Below are positions 28,171-37,433 of a stretch of DNA of 64,000 bases, piece by piece. A model generated the notes under the pieces. It was not told where the DNA came from. It saw nothing but the letters and a program-made list of their open reading frames with translations, and did no database searches. A program made the translations under genes and the position numbers. The stretch comes from Agathobacter sp. (GTDB lineage Bacteria > Bacillota > Clostridia > Lachnospirales > Lachnospiraceae): positions 20,399-84,398 of the forward strand of contig JALFLB010000029.1 of the NCBI GenBank assembly GCA_022775045.1, given 5' to 3'. The stretch's first letter is position 1, and each line of letters begins with the position of its first letter.

Positions 28171-28610
28171 GGGCGCCCCTCCTTTAAAATAGCGCGAAGT
28201 TCCTTGGCATATCTGCGGGAAATAATCAGATGCTCCCCGTTCTCCAGTTTCGCATCAATCCTGTTTCCCATCTCGCTTCGCAGTGACACAATCTTATCCA
28301 GATTAACAATAAAGGCTTTGCTGCATCGAAAAAAGCCATCCTGCCCCAGCATACCTTCCAATTCATTCAGTGTGTACTCGGTCTGCATCTCCGACTCCCG
28401 GGTGTAGGCAAACACCTTCTCATTCACACTCTCAAAATATAAAATTTCCTGCTGATTGACAAATATCTTCTCCCCACGGGATTTTGCAACAATCTGCTTC
28501 GTGTTATGCTCAAGCAACGCCACCGCCTTGCGGATATCCGGTGTCATTTTCCGCGTTCGGATGATTGCTTCCTCTATCCCTTCATCTATTTTTTCTATTA
28601 GAACCTTCAT
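28167..28610 (-). CDS. LytTR-domain DNA-binding regulator
   Basis: A 147-residue regulator with a C-terminal LytTR domain: GEKIFVNQQEILYFESVNEK region, then LEGMLGQDGFFRCSKAFIVN and ISRRYAKELRAIL (each shown in part). It lacks a receiver domain, so it is the short type that works with a DUF3021 membrane partner. The ATG at 28610 has AGGAT six bases upstream; a TTG immediately before it is in frame. Self-regulation is common for this family, but no direct repeats were convincing in the 132-base upstream region. Confidence 0.85.
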   Translation of the reverse strand: MKVLIEKIDEGIEEAIIRTRKMTPDIRKAVALLEHNTKQIVAKSRGEKIFVNQQEILYFESVNEKVFAYTRESEMQTEYTLNELEGMLGQDGFFRCSKAFIVNLDKIVSLRSEMGNRIDAKLENGEHLIISRRYAKELRAILKEGRP

Positions 28611-28745
28611 CAATATATCCTAATCCTCTGCTTATGCTGCATGCACATTGTCTCTTCGCAGAACTCAACTACGCTGAGACTTTTTGGATGATGCTATCAC
28701 GAAAACAGGCAAGTAATAAAGTCTAGTTAATTAATAATCGGTGTA

Positions 28746-29957
28746 CTAGATAACTGTGCGCACAGTCTTTGGCTTATATCCGGCCTTCTCCAGAGCTTTT
28801 AAAATCTGCTTCTTGTGATCCGTTCCAAAGCATTCCAATGTAATGCGAAGCTCCACCGCCGCATTGCGGTTGGTGGATACAAACTGGTTGTGCTCAAGCT
28901 TGATGACATTCCCCTGCTCCTTAGCAAGAGTCTCTGACACCTTCGCAAGCTCGCCCGGCTTGTCTGGTAACAATACGGACACGGTAAATATCCTGTCACG
29001 GAAAATAAGTCCCTGCTGCACAACTGAGGACATGGTGATAACATCCATATTACCACCACTCAAGATGGATACAACCCGCTTATCCTTTACATCCAGATGC
29101 TTCAGTGCTGCAACGGTCAGAAGTCCGGAGTTCTCCACTACCATCTTGTGGTTCTCAACCATATCCAGAAAGCTTACGATCAACTCATCATCCGTTACCG
29201 TGATAATATCGTCAAGATTCTTCTGAATATATGGGAAAATCTTGCTTCCCGGTGTCTTTACAGCAGTACCGTCGGCAATCGTGTTGACACCCGGAAGTGT
29301 GGTAACTTTGCCCGCCGCAAAAGACGCCTGCATGCAGTTGGCCCCTGCCGGCTCCACACCGATTACTTTGATTTTTGGATTTAAGAGCTTTGCCAACGTC
29401 GATACGCCCGTTGCCAGTCCGCCACCGCCGATTGGAACAAGAATGTACTCCACAAGCGGAAGCTCCTTAAAGATTTCCATAGCGATGGTTCCCTGTCCGG
29501 TTGCAACTGCCAGATCATCAAAAGGATGTATAAATGTATATCCATTTTTCTCTGCCAGTTCTAAGGCATGGGCACATGCCTCGTCATAGACATCCCCGTA
29601 AAGCACAACCTCTGCACCGTAACTCTTTGTGCGGTTAACCTTAATCAGAGGTGTTGTGGTTGGCATCACGATAACGGCCTTGCATCCATAACATTTTGCC
29701 GCATATGCAACACCCTGTGCATGATTTCCCGCAGAAGCCGTAATCAATCCCCGTTCACGTTCCTCCTCACTTAAGGTACTAATCTTATAATAGGCACCTC
29801 TTACCTTATAAGCTCCGGTAAACTGCATATTCTCCGGCTTTAAATATACCTTGTTTCCTGTCTGCTCACTTAAAAAATCACTGTATACCAGCTTGGTCTC
29901 GAGAGTAACCTCTTTGACCTTCTCACTGGCCTCCTCAAATTTATCCAACGTCAGCAT
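28746..29957 (-). CDS. ilvA: Threonine ammonia-lyase with ACT domain
   Basis: PLP enzyme converting threonine to 2-oxobutanoate and ammonia. It has 403 residues: the PLP lysine is in FTGAYKVRGAYYK near residue 50, the phosphate loop is GGGGLATG near residue 180, and a C-terminal ACT-like domain (LPDKPGELAKVSETL) begins near residue 325. AGGAGG precedes the ATG at 29957 by seven bases. Single-ACT forms include both biosynthetic and catabolic enzymes; no isoleucine operon is adjacent, so the direction of its use is open. Confidence 0.9.
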   Translation of the reverse strand: MLTLDKFEEASEKVKEVTLETKLVYSDFLSEQTGNKVYLKPENMQFTGAYKVRGAYYKISTLSEEERERGLITASAGNHAQGVAYAAKCYGCKAVIVMPTTTPLIKVNRTKSYGAEVVLYGDVYDEACAHALELAEKNGYTFIHPFDDLAVATGQGTIAMEIFKELPLVEYILVPIGGGGLATGVSTLAKLLNPKIKVIGVEPAGANCMQASFAAGKVTTLPGVNTIADGTAVKTPGSKIFPYIQKNLDDIITVTDDELIVSFLDMVENHKMVVENSGLLTVAALKHLDVKDKRVVSILSGGNMDVITMSSVVQQGLIFRDRIFTVSVLLPDKPGELAKVSETLAKEQGNVIKLEHNQFVSTNRNAAVELRITLECFGTDHKKQILKALEKAGYKPKTVRTVI

Positions 29958-29973
29958 TTCACACTTCCTCCTG

Positions 29974-30915
29974 CTACTCTTCCTCATCACTCTTTACGTC
30001 AAACAACGCATTTACAAATTCATCTGAATCGAACTTCTGTAAGTCATCAATCGTTTCTCCCACACCAATGTACTTGACCGGCACTCCGAGCTCAGACTGG
30101 ATTGCCACAGCGATTCCACCTTTCGCCGTTCCGTCCATCTTAGTTAAGACAACACCGGAGATCTTTGCCACATCCGAAAATTCTCTGGCCTGTACAAGTG
30201 CGTTCTGTCCGGTGGTTGCATCCAATACCACAAGCGTCTCACGATAAGCCTCCGGATATTCCTTCTCCAGAATCCTGTTAATCTTTCCCAATTCATTCAT
30301 CAGATTTTTCTTGTTATGAAGTCTTCCTGCCGTATCCACCAGAAGCACATCCGCGTTTCTCGCTTTTGCTGCCGCTGTCGCATCAAAAACAACGGAGCCC
30401 GGATCAGCCCCTTCGGTACCACCAATCATGTCTACACCGGAACGGTTCGCCCACTCTTTGAGCTGGTCTCCGGCAGCAGCACGGAAGGTATCTGCACCGG
30501 CAATAATTACCTTTTTCCCCTGCTCCTTTAACTTGCCAGCGAGCTTTCCAATCGTTGTAGTCTTTCCCACACCGTTGACACCAACCACCAGCACAACGGA
30601 TTTCTCCTCCTCAAAACGGTAAGCAGTCTGCTCCACCTTCATCTGACCTTTGATACTGTCAATCAGAAGCTGTTTACACTCTGCCGGCTCCTTCACATGG
30701 TTCTCCTTTACTTTCACCCGCAATTCATCCAGAATCGCCTCCGTAGCCTTTACCCCAAGATCTCCCATAATCAGAATCTCTTCAAGCTCCTCATAAAAAT
30801 CCTCATCAATTTTAGAGAATCCGTGAAACACTGCATCAATACCAGATACGATATTATCTCTTGTCTTCGTCAGCCCTGCTACCAGACGGCTGAAAAAGCC
30901 TTTCTTCTCACTCAT
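29974..30915 (-). CDS. ftsY: SRP receptor GTPase FtsY
   Basis: Membrane-associated receptor that docks SRP-ribosome complexes. It has 313 residues: N domain, then G domain with [16 protein letters not shown] near residue 113, [19 protein letters not shown] and the C-terminal membrane-contact helix. The acidic A domain seen in E. coli is almost absent, as is normal in Firmicutes. It lies 23 bases after smc, the classical rnc-smc-ftsY order. Confidence 0.96.
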   Translation of the reverse strand: MSEKKGFFSRLVAGLTKTRDNIVSGIDAVFHGFSKIDEDFYEELEEILIMGDLGVKATEAILDELRVKVKENHVKEPAECKQLLIDSIKGQMKVEQTAYRFEEEKSVVLVVGVNGVGKTTTIGKLAGKLKEQGKKVIIAGADTFRAAAGDQLKEWANRSGVDMIGGTEGADPGSVVFDATAAAKARNADVLLVDTAGRLHNKKNLMNELGKINRILEKEYPEAYRETLVVLDATTGQNALVQAREFSDVAKISGVVLTKMDGTAKGGIAVAIQSELGVPVKYIGVGETIDDLQKFDSDEFVNALFDVKSDEEE

Positions 30916-30938
30916 ATTTCTTCCTCCCTTCCTAAATC

Positions 30939-33900
30939 TTATTCTGTCAGATCATTCTCAATCAGATTTACAGATACAAGGGTGGATACTCCCTTCTCCT
31001 GCATCGTAATTCCATAGAGACGGTCTGCCGCCGCCATCGTTCCACGTCTATGGGTAATGACAATAAACTGGGTATTCTTAGTCAGCTTATTCAAATAGCT
31101 CGCAAAACGTGTAACATTCGAATCGTCCAATGCTGCTTCAATCTCATCCAGCAAACAAAACGGAGAAGGCTTGAGTGCCTGAATGGCAAACAACAATGCA
31201 ATTGCCGTAAGCGCCTTCTCTCCACCAGACATCTGCATCATATTCTGTAGTTTCTTTCCAGGTGGCTGCGCAATGATACGAATACCGCATTCGAGAACAT
31301 CTTCATCCTCCACTAGTTCAAGTGTACCATGTCCACCACCAAAAAGATGCTTGAAAGATGCATCAAACTCTTTTTGAATTTCTGCAAATTTCTCAGTGAA
31401 CTGCTTACGCATTCCGTTGTCAAGGTCCTCTATAATATCAATAAGTGTCTTCTCTGCCTCAATCAGATCATCATGCTGATTCTTCAAAAAACCATATCGC
31501 TCGGAAACTTCCCTGTACTCCTCGATTGCATTGACATTGACAGTGCCAAGTTTGCGAATCTCATCCTTCACTGTCATGACCAGTTTTTTCAGTTCGTTCA
31601 GATCATCATACTCTTTCTTCCGCAATTCCAAAGCGGCATGCGGAGTCAGTTCGTACTCCTCCCACAAATAATTGGTCTGATACTCACCCGCCTCCTTTAA
31701 TTTTTCTCTCTGACTGTTCAGACGGAAAATCTCTTTATCCAGCTCGTTGCATCTCTTGGAGATTTCCTCCTGTTTTTGAAAAAAACCACGATAATCAGCA
31801 GACATCTGTTCCTTCTTTGCAATACATGCCTGCAGTTTTTCTTCCTGCTCTCCTTTAGAATCTGCAGATGCCGCAATCGTCTTTCGAATCTCCTCAATGT
31901 CCTGCTGCTTTTTCTTCGCATCTGCCTTGGAATTTTTTGCATTTTCCAAAAGGCCGGCACTTTCCGTATCAAACTTCTCCATTTCCCCATTGATACGCTC
32001 AATGTTCATCTGGTTAAATTCCGCACTTTGACGAATATTGGCCTGTTCAAGTGCAATCGCAGAAAGTTTCTCTTTCGCTTCAAGCTCAAGTACTCCCTGC
32101 TGCTGCAAAACCTTCTGAAATTCTTCTGCTGCTTCTTTGATTTCCTGTTCACGCTTTTGTGCGTATGTAATCTCATCCTGAATCTGATGCTTGTCTGCAT
32201 CAATCTGCGCAATCTGCTGCTCGATCTGTTCCTTCTCACCCATCAGTCCGGTGAACACCGCTTCACTCTCATTTCTCTGCTGATTAGCCCGGTCTACATT
32301 CATTTTCGCAGTATTCTGCAAAATATACTGTTTCTGAAGTTCCCCCTTTACCTCCTGCAATTCATCTGCATTCAGTTCAATTGCAGTAGCAATATCTTCT
32401 TTTCGGTTTCTTAATTCCTCCAGTTCTTTTCGAAGTGACTGAACCTGCTCCTCCAGTTCTTCAATCTCACGCTTTCGAGCCAAAAGATTGGAAGAATTCT
32501 TAAAAGCACCACCGGTCATAGAACCACCCGGACTTAAGTATTCACCCTCCAGCGTGACAATATGCAGACTATAATGATTCTTTCTGGCAAGTGCAATGGC
32601 ATGGTCAATTCCATCCACAACCAGTACACGCCCCAAAAGATAAGCTGTAACCTCATCATATTTGGAATCACACTTAACCAGTCTGTTTGCCAGATCAATC
32701 ACCCCAGGCTCACCAAGTGCAGCTTCATTCTTCGGATTTTCCTTCGCACTCACACTTGTAAGTGGCAGAAATGTTGCCCGTCCCAGACGATTCTCCTTCA
32801 AAAAGCGAATCATCCTTTTGGCCGTTTCCTCGTCCTCTGTCACAATGTTCTGAATATTACCTCCAAGCGCTGTTTCAATGGCAATCTCATACTTCTTTTC
32901 AACCTGAATAAGATCCGACACAACACCAAGCAGTCCTTTGTTGCTACTCTTTTGCTCCATTACCTTACGGATGCTGTTACCATAACCATCATATCGCTCC
33001 GCAATATTTCGTAAAGACTCCAATCTGGACTGTTGCTTGTGAAATGCCGTCTGCTTCTCCTCACGGATACGGTTGTTCTCCTTCGCCTTAAACCGCCACT
33101 CCTTATCTTTAGCATTTAAGCTTTTCTCTTTCTCGGCAAGTGTCTCGATTCTCTGGTTTACTTCATCATAATCTTTCTGATATCCCGCAAGAACCGAATT
33201 CAGATCTGCCTCCTGTGTCTTGCGGTCCAAAAGACGTTTACTCAACTCAGCTTTACGAATATTAATCTGTTCCAGCATTGTATCAAATCGCTGCTGTTTT
33301 GACTGAATACCGGCCTTATTATTAAGAAGCTCATACAATTCCTTCTGACCACTCTCAATCCCTGCATTACAGCGGGCAATCTCTGCCTGAATCTGATTCA
33401 GCCCGGCCTGCGCGGCCGCCTCACGCTCCCCAATCTGAGCAAGCTGTCCGTCAAGCTTTATCTTCTCCTGATCATAGACCGCCCGTGCCTCCATCCGTTC
33501 TTTCTTTTCTTTCTCAATCGCATCCAAACGGCTCTGCAGATGTTCATCCGTCATTTCCGCTGTATGAATCTGTTCTGTCAGAATCTGAATCTGGCTTTCC
33601 AGCTTTTCTCTCATCACCGATGTATTGCTGATATTCTCACGGATCGAATTAATCTGCTCATCCATCTCCGTCATGTCATTTTCCAGCTTTTCATACGCCG
33701 CCTTAATCTTCTCATGTGCCTGATTACTCTCTTTCAGCTGCGCATCTGCGATATCAAATTTTTTTTCAACTTCCTTCTGCTGTGTTTCAATCCTTTCAGA
33801 CTCCAACAGAAACATATTGACATCATAGTCTTTTAATTCATTTTTCTTCTTCAGATAAGTCTTTGCTTTCTCCGACTGCTGTTCAAGCGGCCCCACCTGG

Positions 33901-34499
33901 CGTTCCAACTCTGTTAAAATATCATTGACACGGACCAGATTCTCTCTCTCGTTGTCCAGCTTCTTCTGCGCGGTTGCTTTGCGCTTTTTAAATTTTACAA
34001 TTCCAGCAGCCTCATCAAAAAGTTCTCTTCTCTCCTCAGGCTTACCACTTAAAATCCGGTCAATCTGTCCCTGCCCGATAATAGAGTATCCCTCTTTACC
34101 AATACCCGTATCATAAAAAAGCTCGGATACTTCCTTCAGACGGCAAGGATTGCCGTTGATCAAATACTCACTCTCGCCGGATCGATAGAGTCGTCTGGCA
34201 ACCGTAACTTCCTCAAAATCAATTGCCAGCTGATGATCCGAATTATCAAGTGTAATTGCGACATAAGCGTAACTTAGCGGTTTACGGTTCTCTGTTCCGG
34301 CAAAAATAACATCCTGCATGGAAGAACCTCTAAGCTGCTTGACCGACTGCTCCCCAAGCACCCAGCGCACAGCATCCGCCACATTACTCTTTCCACTTCC
34401 GTTTGGTCCAACAATTCCAGTAATTCCCTGATGAAATTCAAAAACAATCTTATTGGCAAACGACTTAAATCCCTGAACCTCGATACTCTTTAAATACAT
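30939..34499 (-). CDS. smc: Chromosome segregation ATPase SMC
   Basis: Condensin ATPase of 1186 residues. The N-terminal head has GPNGSGKSNVADAVRW near residue 32. Two long coiled coils flank a hinge around residues 510-670 (TALGGNIQNIVTEDEETA, then VTLEGEYLSPGGSMTGGAF). The C-terminal head has the signature QMSGGEKALTAIALL and Walker B FCLLDEIEAALDD. It overlaps the rnc end by ten bases. Partner subunits ScpA and ScpB are not in the window. Confidence 0.97.
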   Translation of the reverse strand: MYLKSIEVQGFKSFANKIVFEFHQGITGIVGPNGSGKSNVADAVRWVLGEQSVKQLRGSSMQDVIFAGTENRKPLSYAYVAITLDNSDHQLAIDFEEVTVARRLYRSGESEYLINGNPCRLKEVSELFYDTGIGKEGYSIIGQGQIDRILSGKPEERRELFDEAAGIVKFKKRKATAQKKLDNERENLVRVNDILTELERQVGPLEQQSEKAKTYLKKKNELKDYDVNMFLLESERIETQQKEVEKKFDIADAQLKESNQAHEKIKAAYEKLENDMTEMDEQINSIRENISNTSVMREKLESQIQILTEQIHTAEMTDEHLQSRLDAIEKEKKERMEARAVYDQEKIKLDGQLAQIGEREAAAQAGLNQIQAEIARCNAGIESGQKELYELLNNKAGIQSKQQRFDTMLEQINIRKAELSKRLLDRKTQEADLNSVLAGYQKDYDEVNQRIETLAEKEKSLNAKDKEWRFKAKENNRIREEKQTAFHKQQSRLESLRNIAERYDGYGNSIRKVMEQKSSNKGLLGVVSDLIQVEKKYEIAIETALGGNIQNIVTEDEETAKRMIRFLKENRLGRATFLPLTSVSAKENPKNEAALGEPGVIDLANRLVKCDSKYDEVTAYLLGRVLVVDGIDHAIALARKNHYSLHIVTLEGEYLSPGGSMTGGAFKNSSNLLARKREIEELEEQVQSLRKELEELRNRKEDIATAIELNADELQEVKGELQKQYILQNTAKMNVDRANQQRNESEAVFTGLMGEKEQIEQQIAQIDADKHQIQDEITYAQKREQEIKEAAEEFQKVLQQQGVLELEAKEKLSAIALEQANIRQSAEFNQMNIERINGEMEKFDTESAGLLENAKNSKADAKKKQQDIEEIRKTIAASADSKGEQEEKLQACIAKKEQMSADYRGFFQKQEEISKRCNELDKEIFRLNSQREKLKEAGEYQTNYLWEEYELTPHAALELRKKEYDDLNELKKLVMTVKDEIRKLGTVNVNAIEEYREVSERYGFLKNQHDDLIEAEKTLIDIIEDLDNGMRKQFTEKFAEIQKEFDASFKHLFGGGHGTLELVEDEDVLECGIRIIAQPPGKKLQNMMQMSGGEKALTAIALLFAIQALKPSPFCLLDEIEAALDDSNVTRFASYLNKLTKNTQFIVITHRRGTMAAADRLYGITMQEKGVSTLVSVNLIENDLTE

Positions 34500-35191
34500 T
34501 CCCTGCTCCCTTTTTCTGCTTTAATCGTAAGAAGCGCCTGATATGCAGCCTCCTGCTCCGCCGCTTTCTTAGTGTGGCCACTTCCTGTCCCCAGAATCTT
34601 TTCTCCCACGCAGACCTCCACCGTAAAGCTCTTATTATGATCCGGTCCCGATTCATCCGTCAGAATATAGGTGAGCTGTTCATGTTCCCCCTGCACAATC
34701 TCCTGCAGGATAGTCTTGCTATCATAAAAGAGCTGCTTGTGTTCAATGTCTGTTAAAATATATTTTAACACAAACTCTTTTGCATTAGCAAAACCACCAT
34801 CCAAATAAATTGCTCCAATAACTGCCTCCAGAGCATCAGACAAAATAGATTTACGACTGCGTCCTCCTGTCTGATCCTCCCCTTTTCCAAGGAGCAGATA
34901 ATCTCCCAGACAAATTTCCTTCGTACAGAGTGCCAGCGTTGGCTCACAAACAATACTGGCGCGAAGCTTGGTCAGTTCTCCCTCCGGCAGATTTGGATAA
35001 TTCTGATAAAGAAAATCACTCGATATAATCTCAAGAACTGCATCCCCGAGAAACTCCAGCCGCTCGTTATCCGACATCTTCTTTAAATGTTTCTCGTTTG
35101 CATAGGAACTGTGCGTCAATGCCTGACGAAGAAGCTGTTCATTCTTAAAATGATATCCGATTTTCTTTTGAAACGCTTTGATATCTGTCAT
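34490..35191 (-). CDS. rnc: Ribonuclease III
   Basis: Double-strand-specific endonuclease that processes rRNA precursors and other RNAs. It has 233 residues: catalytic signature NERLEFLGDAVLE near residue 41, conserved SDALEAVIGAIYLDGG near residue 115, and a C-terminal dsRNA-binding domain ending AEQEAAYQALL. It is separated from acpP by a strong hairpin terminator, yet no clear promoter was found in the 67 bases between, so partial read-through is likely. Confidence 0.96.
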   Translation of the reverse strand: MTDIKAFQKKIGYHFKNEQLLRQALTHSSYANEKHLKKMSDNERLEFLGDAVLEIISSDFLYQNYPNLPEGELTKLRASIVCEPTLALCTKEICLGDYLLLGKGEDQTGGRSRKSILSDALEAVIGAIYLDGGFANAKEFVLKYILTDIEHKQLFYDSKTILQEIVQGEHEQLTYILTDESGPDHNKSFTVEVCVGEKILGTGSGHTKKAAEQEAAYQALLTIKAEKGSRECI

Positions 35192-35216
35192 ATTTTTTCC
35201 TTTCTATATCCATGTC

Positions 35217-35247
35217 AAAATAAGGAGCCCGCACACCGGACTCCTTA
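35217..35247 (-). terminator. Intrinsic terminator after acpP
   Basis: A 10-bp stem with one T-G pair, AAGGAGTCCG / CGGGCTCCTT, loop of five bases, is followed by ATTTTG on the minus strand. It lies between acpP and rnc. Confidence 0.75.
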
Positions 35248-35258
35248 TCATCACCTAA

Positions 35259-35492
35259 TTAGTTATTGAGTGCACTTTTAATCTGTTCAACTGCATCTGC
35301 TACGGTAACAATCTTCTCAGCCTGTTCATTCGGAATTTCAATATCAAATTCTTCCTCAAGGCCCATAATAATCTGAAACACATCAAGTGAATCCGCTCCA
35401 AGATCATCAATAAATGTAGTATCCATCGTGATCTCATTCTCATCCACATTTAATACTTCCACAATAATTTTTTTCAACTTTTCAAATTCCAT
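35259..35492 (-). CDS. acpP: Acyl carrier protein
   Basis: Carries growing acyl chains on a 4'-phosphopantetheine arm. It has 77 residues; the attachment serine is in [10 protein letters not shown] near residue 38, within a highly acidic sequence typical of ACP. It starts 15 bases after plsX. PlsX uses acyl-ACP as its donor, so the pair is functionally matched. Fatty-acid elongation genes are not in the window. Confidence 0.97.
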   Translation of the reverse strand: MEFEKLKKIIVEVLNVDENEITMDTTFIDDLGADSLDVFQIIMGLEEEFDIEIPNEQAEKIVTVADAVEQIKSALNN

Positions 35493-35507
35493 AATACTTC
35501 TTCCTTT

Positions 35508-36530
35508 CTACTCCTCTTTTTCATCAGAGTCTATAATTTTTTCTTGGATAATTTCATTGATTTTCTGCTCACGGAATGTCACACACTGATAAATGGAATT
35601 CGTGACTTCCTGCGCCTTGGAACTCCCATGGGTTTTCACTACAAGTCCGTTTAATCCCAATAGCGGTGCCCCACCATACTCACTCGCATCAAATGCTTTC
35701 AAGGTTTTTTTCAAGGCAGGCAGAGCTAGTAGCGCACCCATTTTACTCTTCAGGGTACTCATCAATCCCCTCTTGATTACACCCACCAGCGTGGAACTCA
35801 GCCCCTCATACAACTTAAGAATAACATTACCCACAAATGCCTCGCAGACGATAACATCAGCTCCTCCGTGAGGAATCTCCCTTGCTTCAATGCTTCCTAC
35901 AAAATTGATATCCTTGCAGTCCCGAAGCAATGGAAAGGTCTCTTTCACCAGCGCGTTCCCCTTCTCTTCCTCCGCGCCAATATTGACAATAGCCACCCGT
36001 GGATTCTTTACTCCAACAACATTCTCCATATAAATCGAGCCCATTTTTGCAAACTGGAGTAAATGCTCCGGTCTCGCATCCACATTAGCTCCGCAATCAA
36101 TCAAGAGTGATATTCCCGTCTCCGTTGGAATAATCGGTGCAAGAGGCGGCCGCTTCACTCCTTTAATCCGCCCAACGATTGTCTGTCCGCCTACAAGAAT
36201 CGCTCCTGAACTTCCCGCCGAAACAAACGCATCTGCCTCTTTTTGTTTCACCATATTCATACCCACAACAAGGGATGACTGCTTTTTCTTGCGAATCGCC
36301 TGTACCGGCGGCTCCGCCATCTCAATAATCTCCGGTGCATGTATCACCTCGATCTGTCCATCCGGATACTGGTATTTCTTCAATTCCTCCTTGACAACAT
36401 CTTCCTGTCCTACTAGAAAAACCTTAATATCAGATCTGGAAGAAACCGCATTTACCGCACCCTTCACAATCTCTCCCGGTGCGTTATCGCCACCCATCGC
36501 ATCCAATGCTACCTTTGTAATTGTCTGCAT
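35508..36530 (-). CDS. plsX: Phosphate acyltransferase PlsX
   Basis: Makes acyl-phosphate from acyl-ACP for PlsY. It has 340 residues and family segments VALDAMGGDNAPGEIVKGA at the N-terminus, VSAGSSGAILVG near residue 100 and GGAPLLGLNGLVVKTHGSS near residue 300. The ATG at 36530 has AAGGAGGG seven bases upstream, favouring it over an ATG 21 bases earlier. A promoter directly precedes it, after the rpmF terminator. Confidence 0.95.
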   Translation of the reverse strand: MQTITKVALDAMGGDNAPGEIVKGAVNAVSSRSDIKVFLVGQEDVVKEELKKYQYPDGQIEVIHAPEIIEMAEPPVQAIRKKKQSSLVVGMNMVKQKEADAFVSAGSSGAILVGGQTIVGRIKGVKRPPLAPIIPTETGISLLIDCGANVDARPEHLLQFAKMGSIYMENVVGVKNPRVAIVNIGAEEEKGNALVKETFPLLRDCKDINFVGSIEAREIPHGGADVIVCEAFVGNVILKLYEGLSSTLVGVIKRGLMSTLKSKMGALLALPALKKTLKAFDASEYGGAPLLGLNGLVVKTHGSSKAQEVTNSIYQCVTFREQKINEIIQEKIIDSDEKEE

Positions 36531-36560
36531 GGTCTCACCCTCCTTATGCATCTATTAGAG

Positions 36561-36589
36561 AATATACTATATCTTTTTCTATAAATCAA
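36561..36589 (-). promoter_or_regulatory. Promoter for plsX-acpP
   Basis: TTGATT (36584-36589), a 17-base spacer and TATATT (36561-36566), downstream of the rpmF terminator and about 30 bases before the plsX start. No FapR-type operator was recognised. Confidence 0.7.
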
Positions 36590-36611
36590 TCCGTATTTTA
36601 CCATGAAACAC

Positions 36612-36643
36612 AAAAAAATAAGGCTCTCCACACGGAAAGCCTT
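36612..36643 (-). terminator. Intrinsic terminator after rpmF
   Basis: A 10-bp stem AAGGCTTTCC / GGAGAGCCTT with loop GTGT is followed by ATTTTTTT on the minus strand, ten bases past the rpmF stop. Confidence 0.9.
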
Positions 36644-36653
36644 AATTCTTCAA

Positions 36654-36833
36654 TTAGTCCTGCGGAATGATTTCTTTCTTATTGTATGATCCGCAGTTCT
36701 TGCATACTCTGTGAGGCATCATTAACTCGCCACACTTGCTGCACTTAACTAAGGTTGGAGCAGACATTTTCCAGTTTGCTCTTCTCTTATCTCTTCTTCC
36801 CTTAGAAGATTTATTCTTTGGACAAATTGACAT
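36654..36833 (-). CDS. rpmF: Ribosomal protein L32
   Basis: 50S protein of 59 residues. SICPKNKSSKGRRDKRRANW is the family N-terminus, and CSKC plus CKNC form a zinc-binding four-cysteine site. The start at 36833 has AAGGAGG nine bases upstream; the longer frame would overlap yceD. Zinc-containing L32 is the zinc-replete form. Confidence 0.96.
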   Translation of the reverse strand: MSICPKNKSSKGRRDKRRANWKMSAPTLVKCSKCGELMMPHRVCKNCGSYNKKEIIPQD

Positions 36834-36837
36834 TTGT

Positions 36838-37362
36838 TTACACCTCCTTAAACTTGTTAAATATATCTTGGATTGCTGCCATTCTTGGATCAAGCTCTGT
36901 TCTCTGGCAACTGCAGGCTCCCTTATTCAAGTTCATCCCGCAGACTTTGCAAATTCCCTTGCAATCGTCCTTGCACAGAACTCTCATTGGCCAGTTCACC
37001 AAAATCTCGGCGTAGACAAGTTTATCTACATCCAGTTCAAACCCAATCAGGTAATCCGGTTCCTCCATCTCTTCATCCACAAGCCCTTCTTCCTCAATCC
37101 GAAGCTTCTTGTCAATTTCAAAATGGATTGGTGTCCGAACATCCTCGAGACACCGTGCACACGGAATTATCACTTCAATGTCAACCGTACCTGTTATAAA
37201 TACAGTTGCATTCTCTTCATTACGAACACGAAGCTCAACCGGTGCCTTGCTGATAATAGGAAAATCTCCCATGCGGGAATGAAACACTTCCAGGGAAAGA
37301 TCCGCCTGCTGTGTCAGTTCCTTGTTTATGGACTTTGTAATCATTGAAACATCAATATTCAC
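36838..37362 (-). CDS. yceD: YceD/DUF177 family protein
   Basis: A 174-residue protein paired with rpmF across bacteria and linked to 23S rRNA synthesis or processing. It has a cysteine at PCARCLEDV in the middle and two C-terminal CxxC-like groups (CKDDCKGICKVCG, then CSCQ), a probable metal site. The start codon is GTG at 37362 with AGGAG six bases upstream. It ends four bases before rpmF. Confidence 0.9.
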   Translation of the reverse strand: MNIDVSMITKSINKELTQQADLSLEVFHSRMGDFPIISKAPVELRVRNEENATVFITGTVDIEVIIPCARCLEDVRTPIHFEIDKKLRIEEEGLVDEEMEEPDYLIGFELDVDKLVYAEILVNWPMRVLCKDDCKGICKVCGMNLNKGACSCQRTELDPRMAAIQDIFNKFKEV

Positions 37363-37388
37363 AGTATTCTCCTACTCACACCTAACCA

Positions 37389-37417
37389 ATTATACATATG
37401 CATTCATTGTTTGTCAA
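37389..37417 (-). promoter_or_regulatory. Consensus promoter for yceD-rpmF
   Basis: Perfect TTGACA (37412-37417), a 17-base spacer and perfect TATAAT (37389-37394), 27 bases before the GTG start. This is the strongest sigma-A-type promoter in the window. Confidence 0.85.
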
Positions 37418-37433
37418 CAAAAAATTACACATT

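Noticed and set aside
28614..28745. Terminator after ilvA or LytTR operator repeats
   Set aside because: Weak arms AGACTTT / AAAGTCT are 30 bases apart with no T run on minus, and no clear pair of direct repeats was found.
31776..32414. Open frame of 212 codons on plus opposite smc
   Set aside because: It lies wholly antisense to the coiled coil of smc, has a low-complexity composition produced by the reverse strand, and has no ribosome site or family match.
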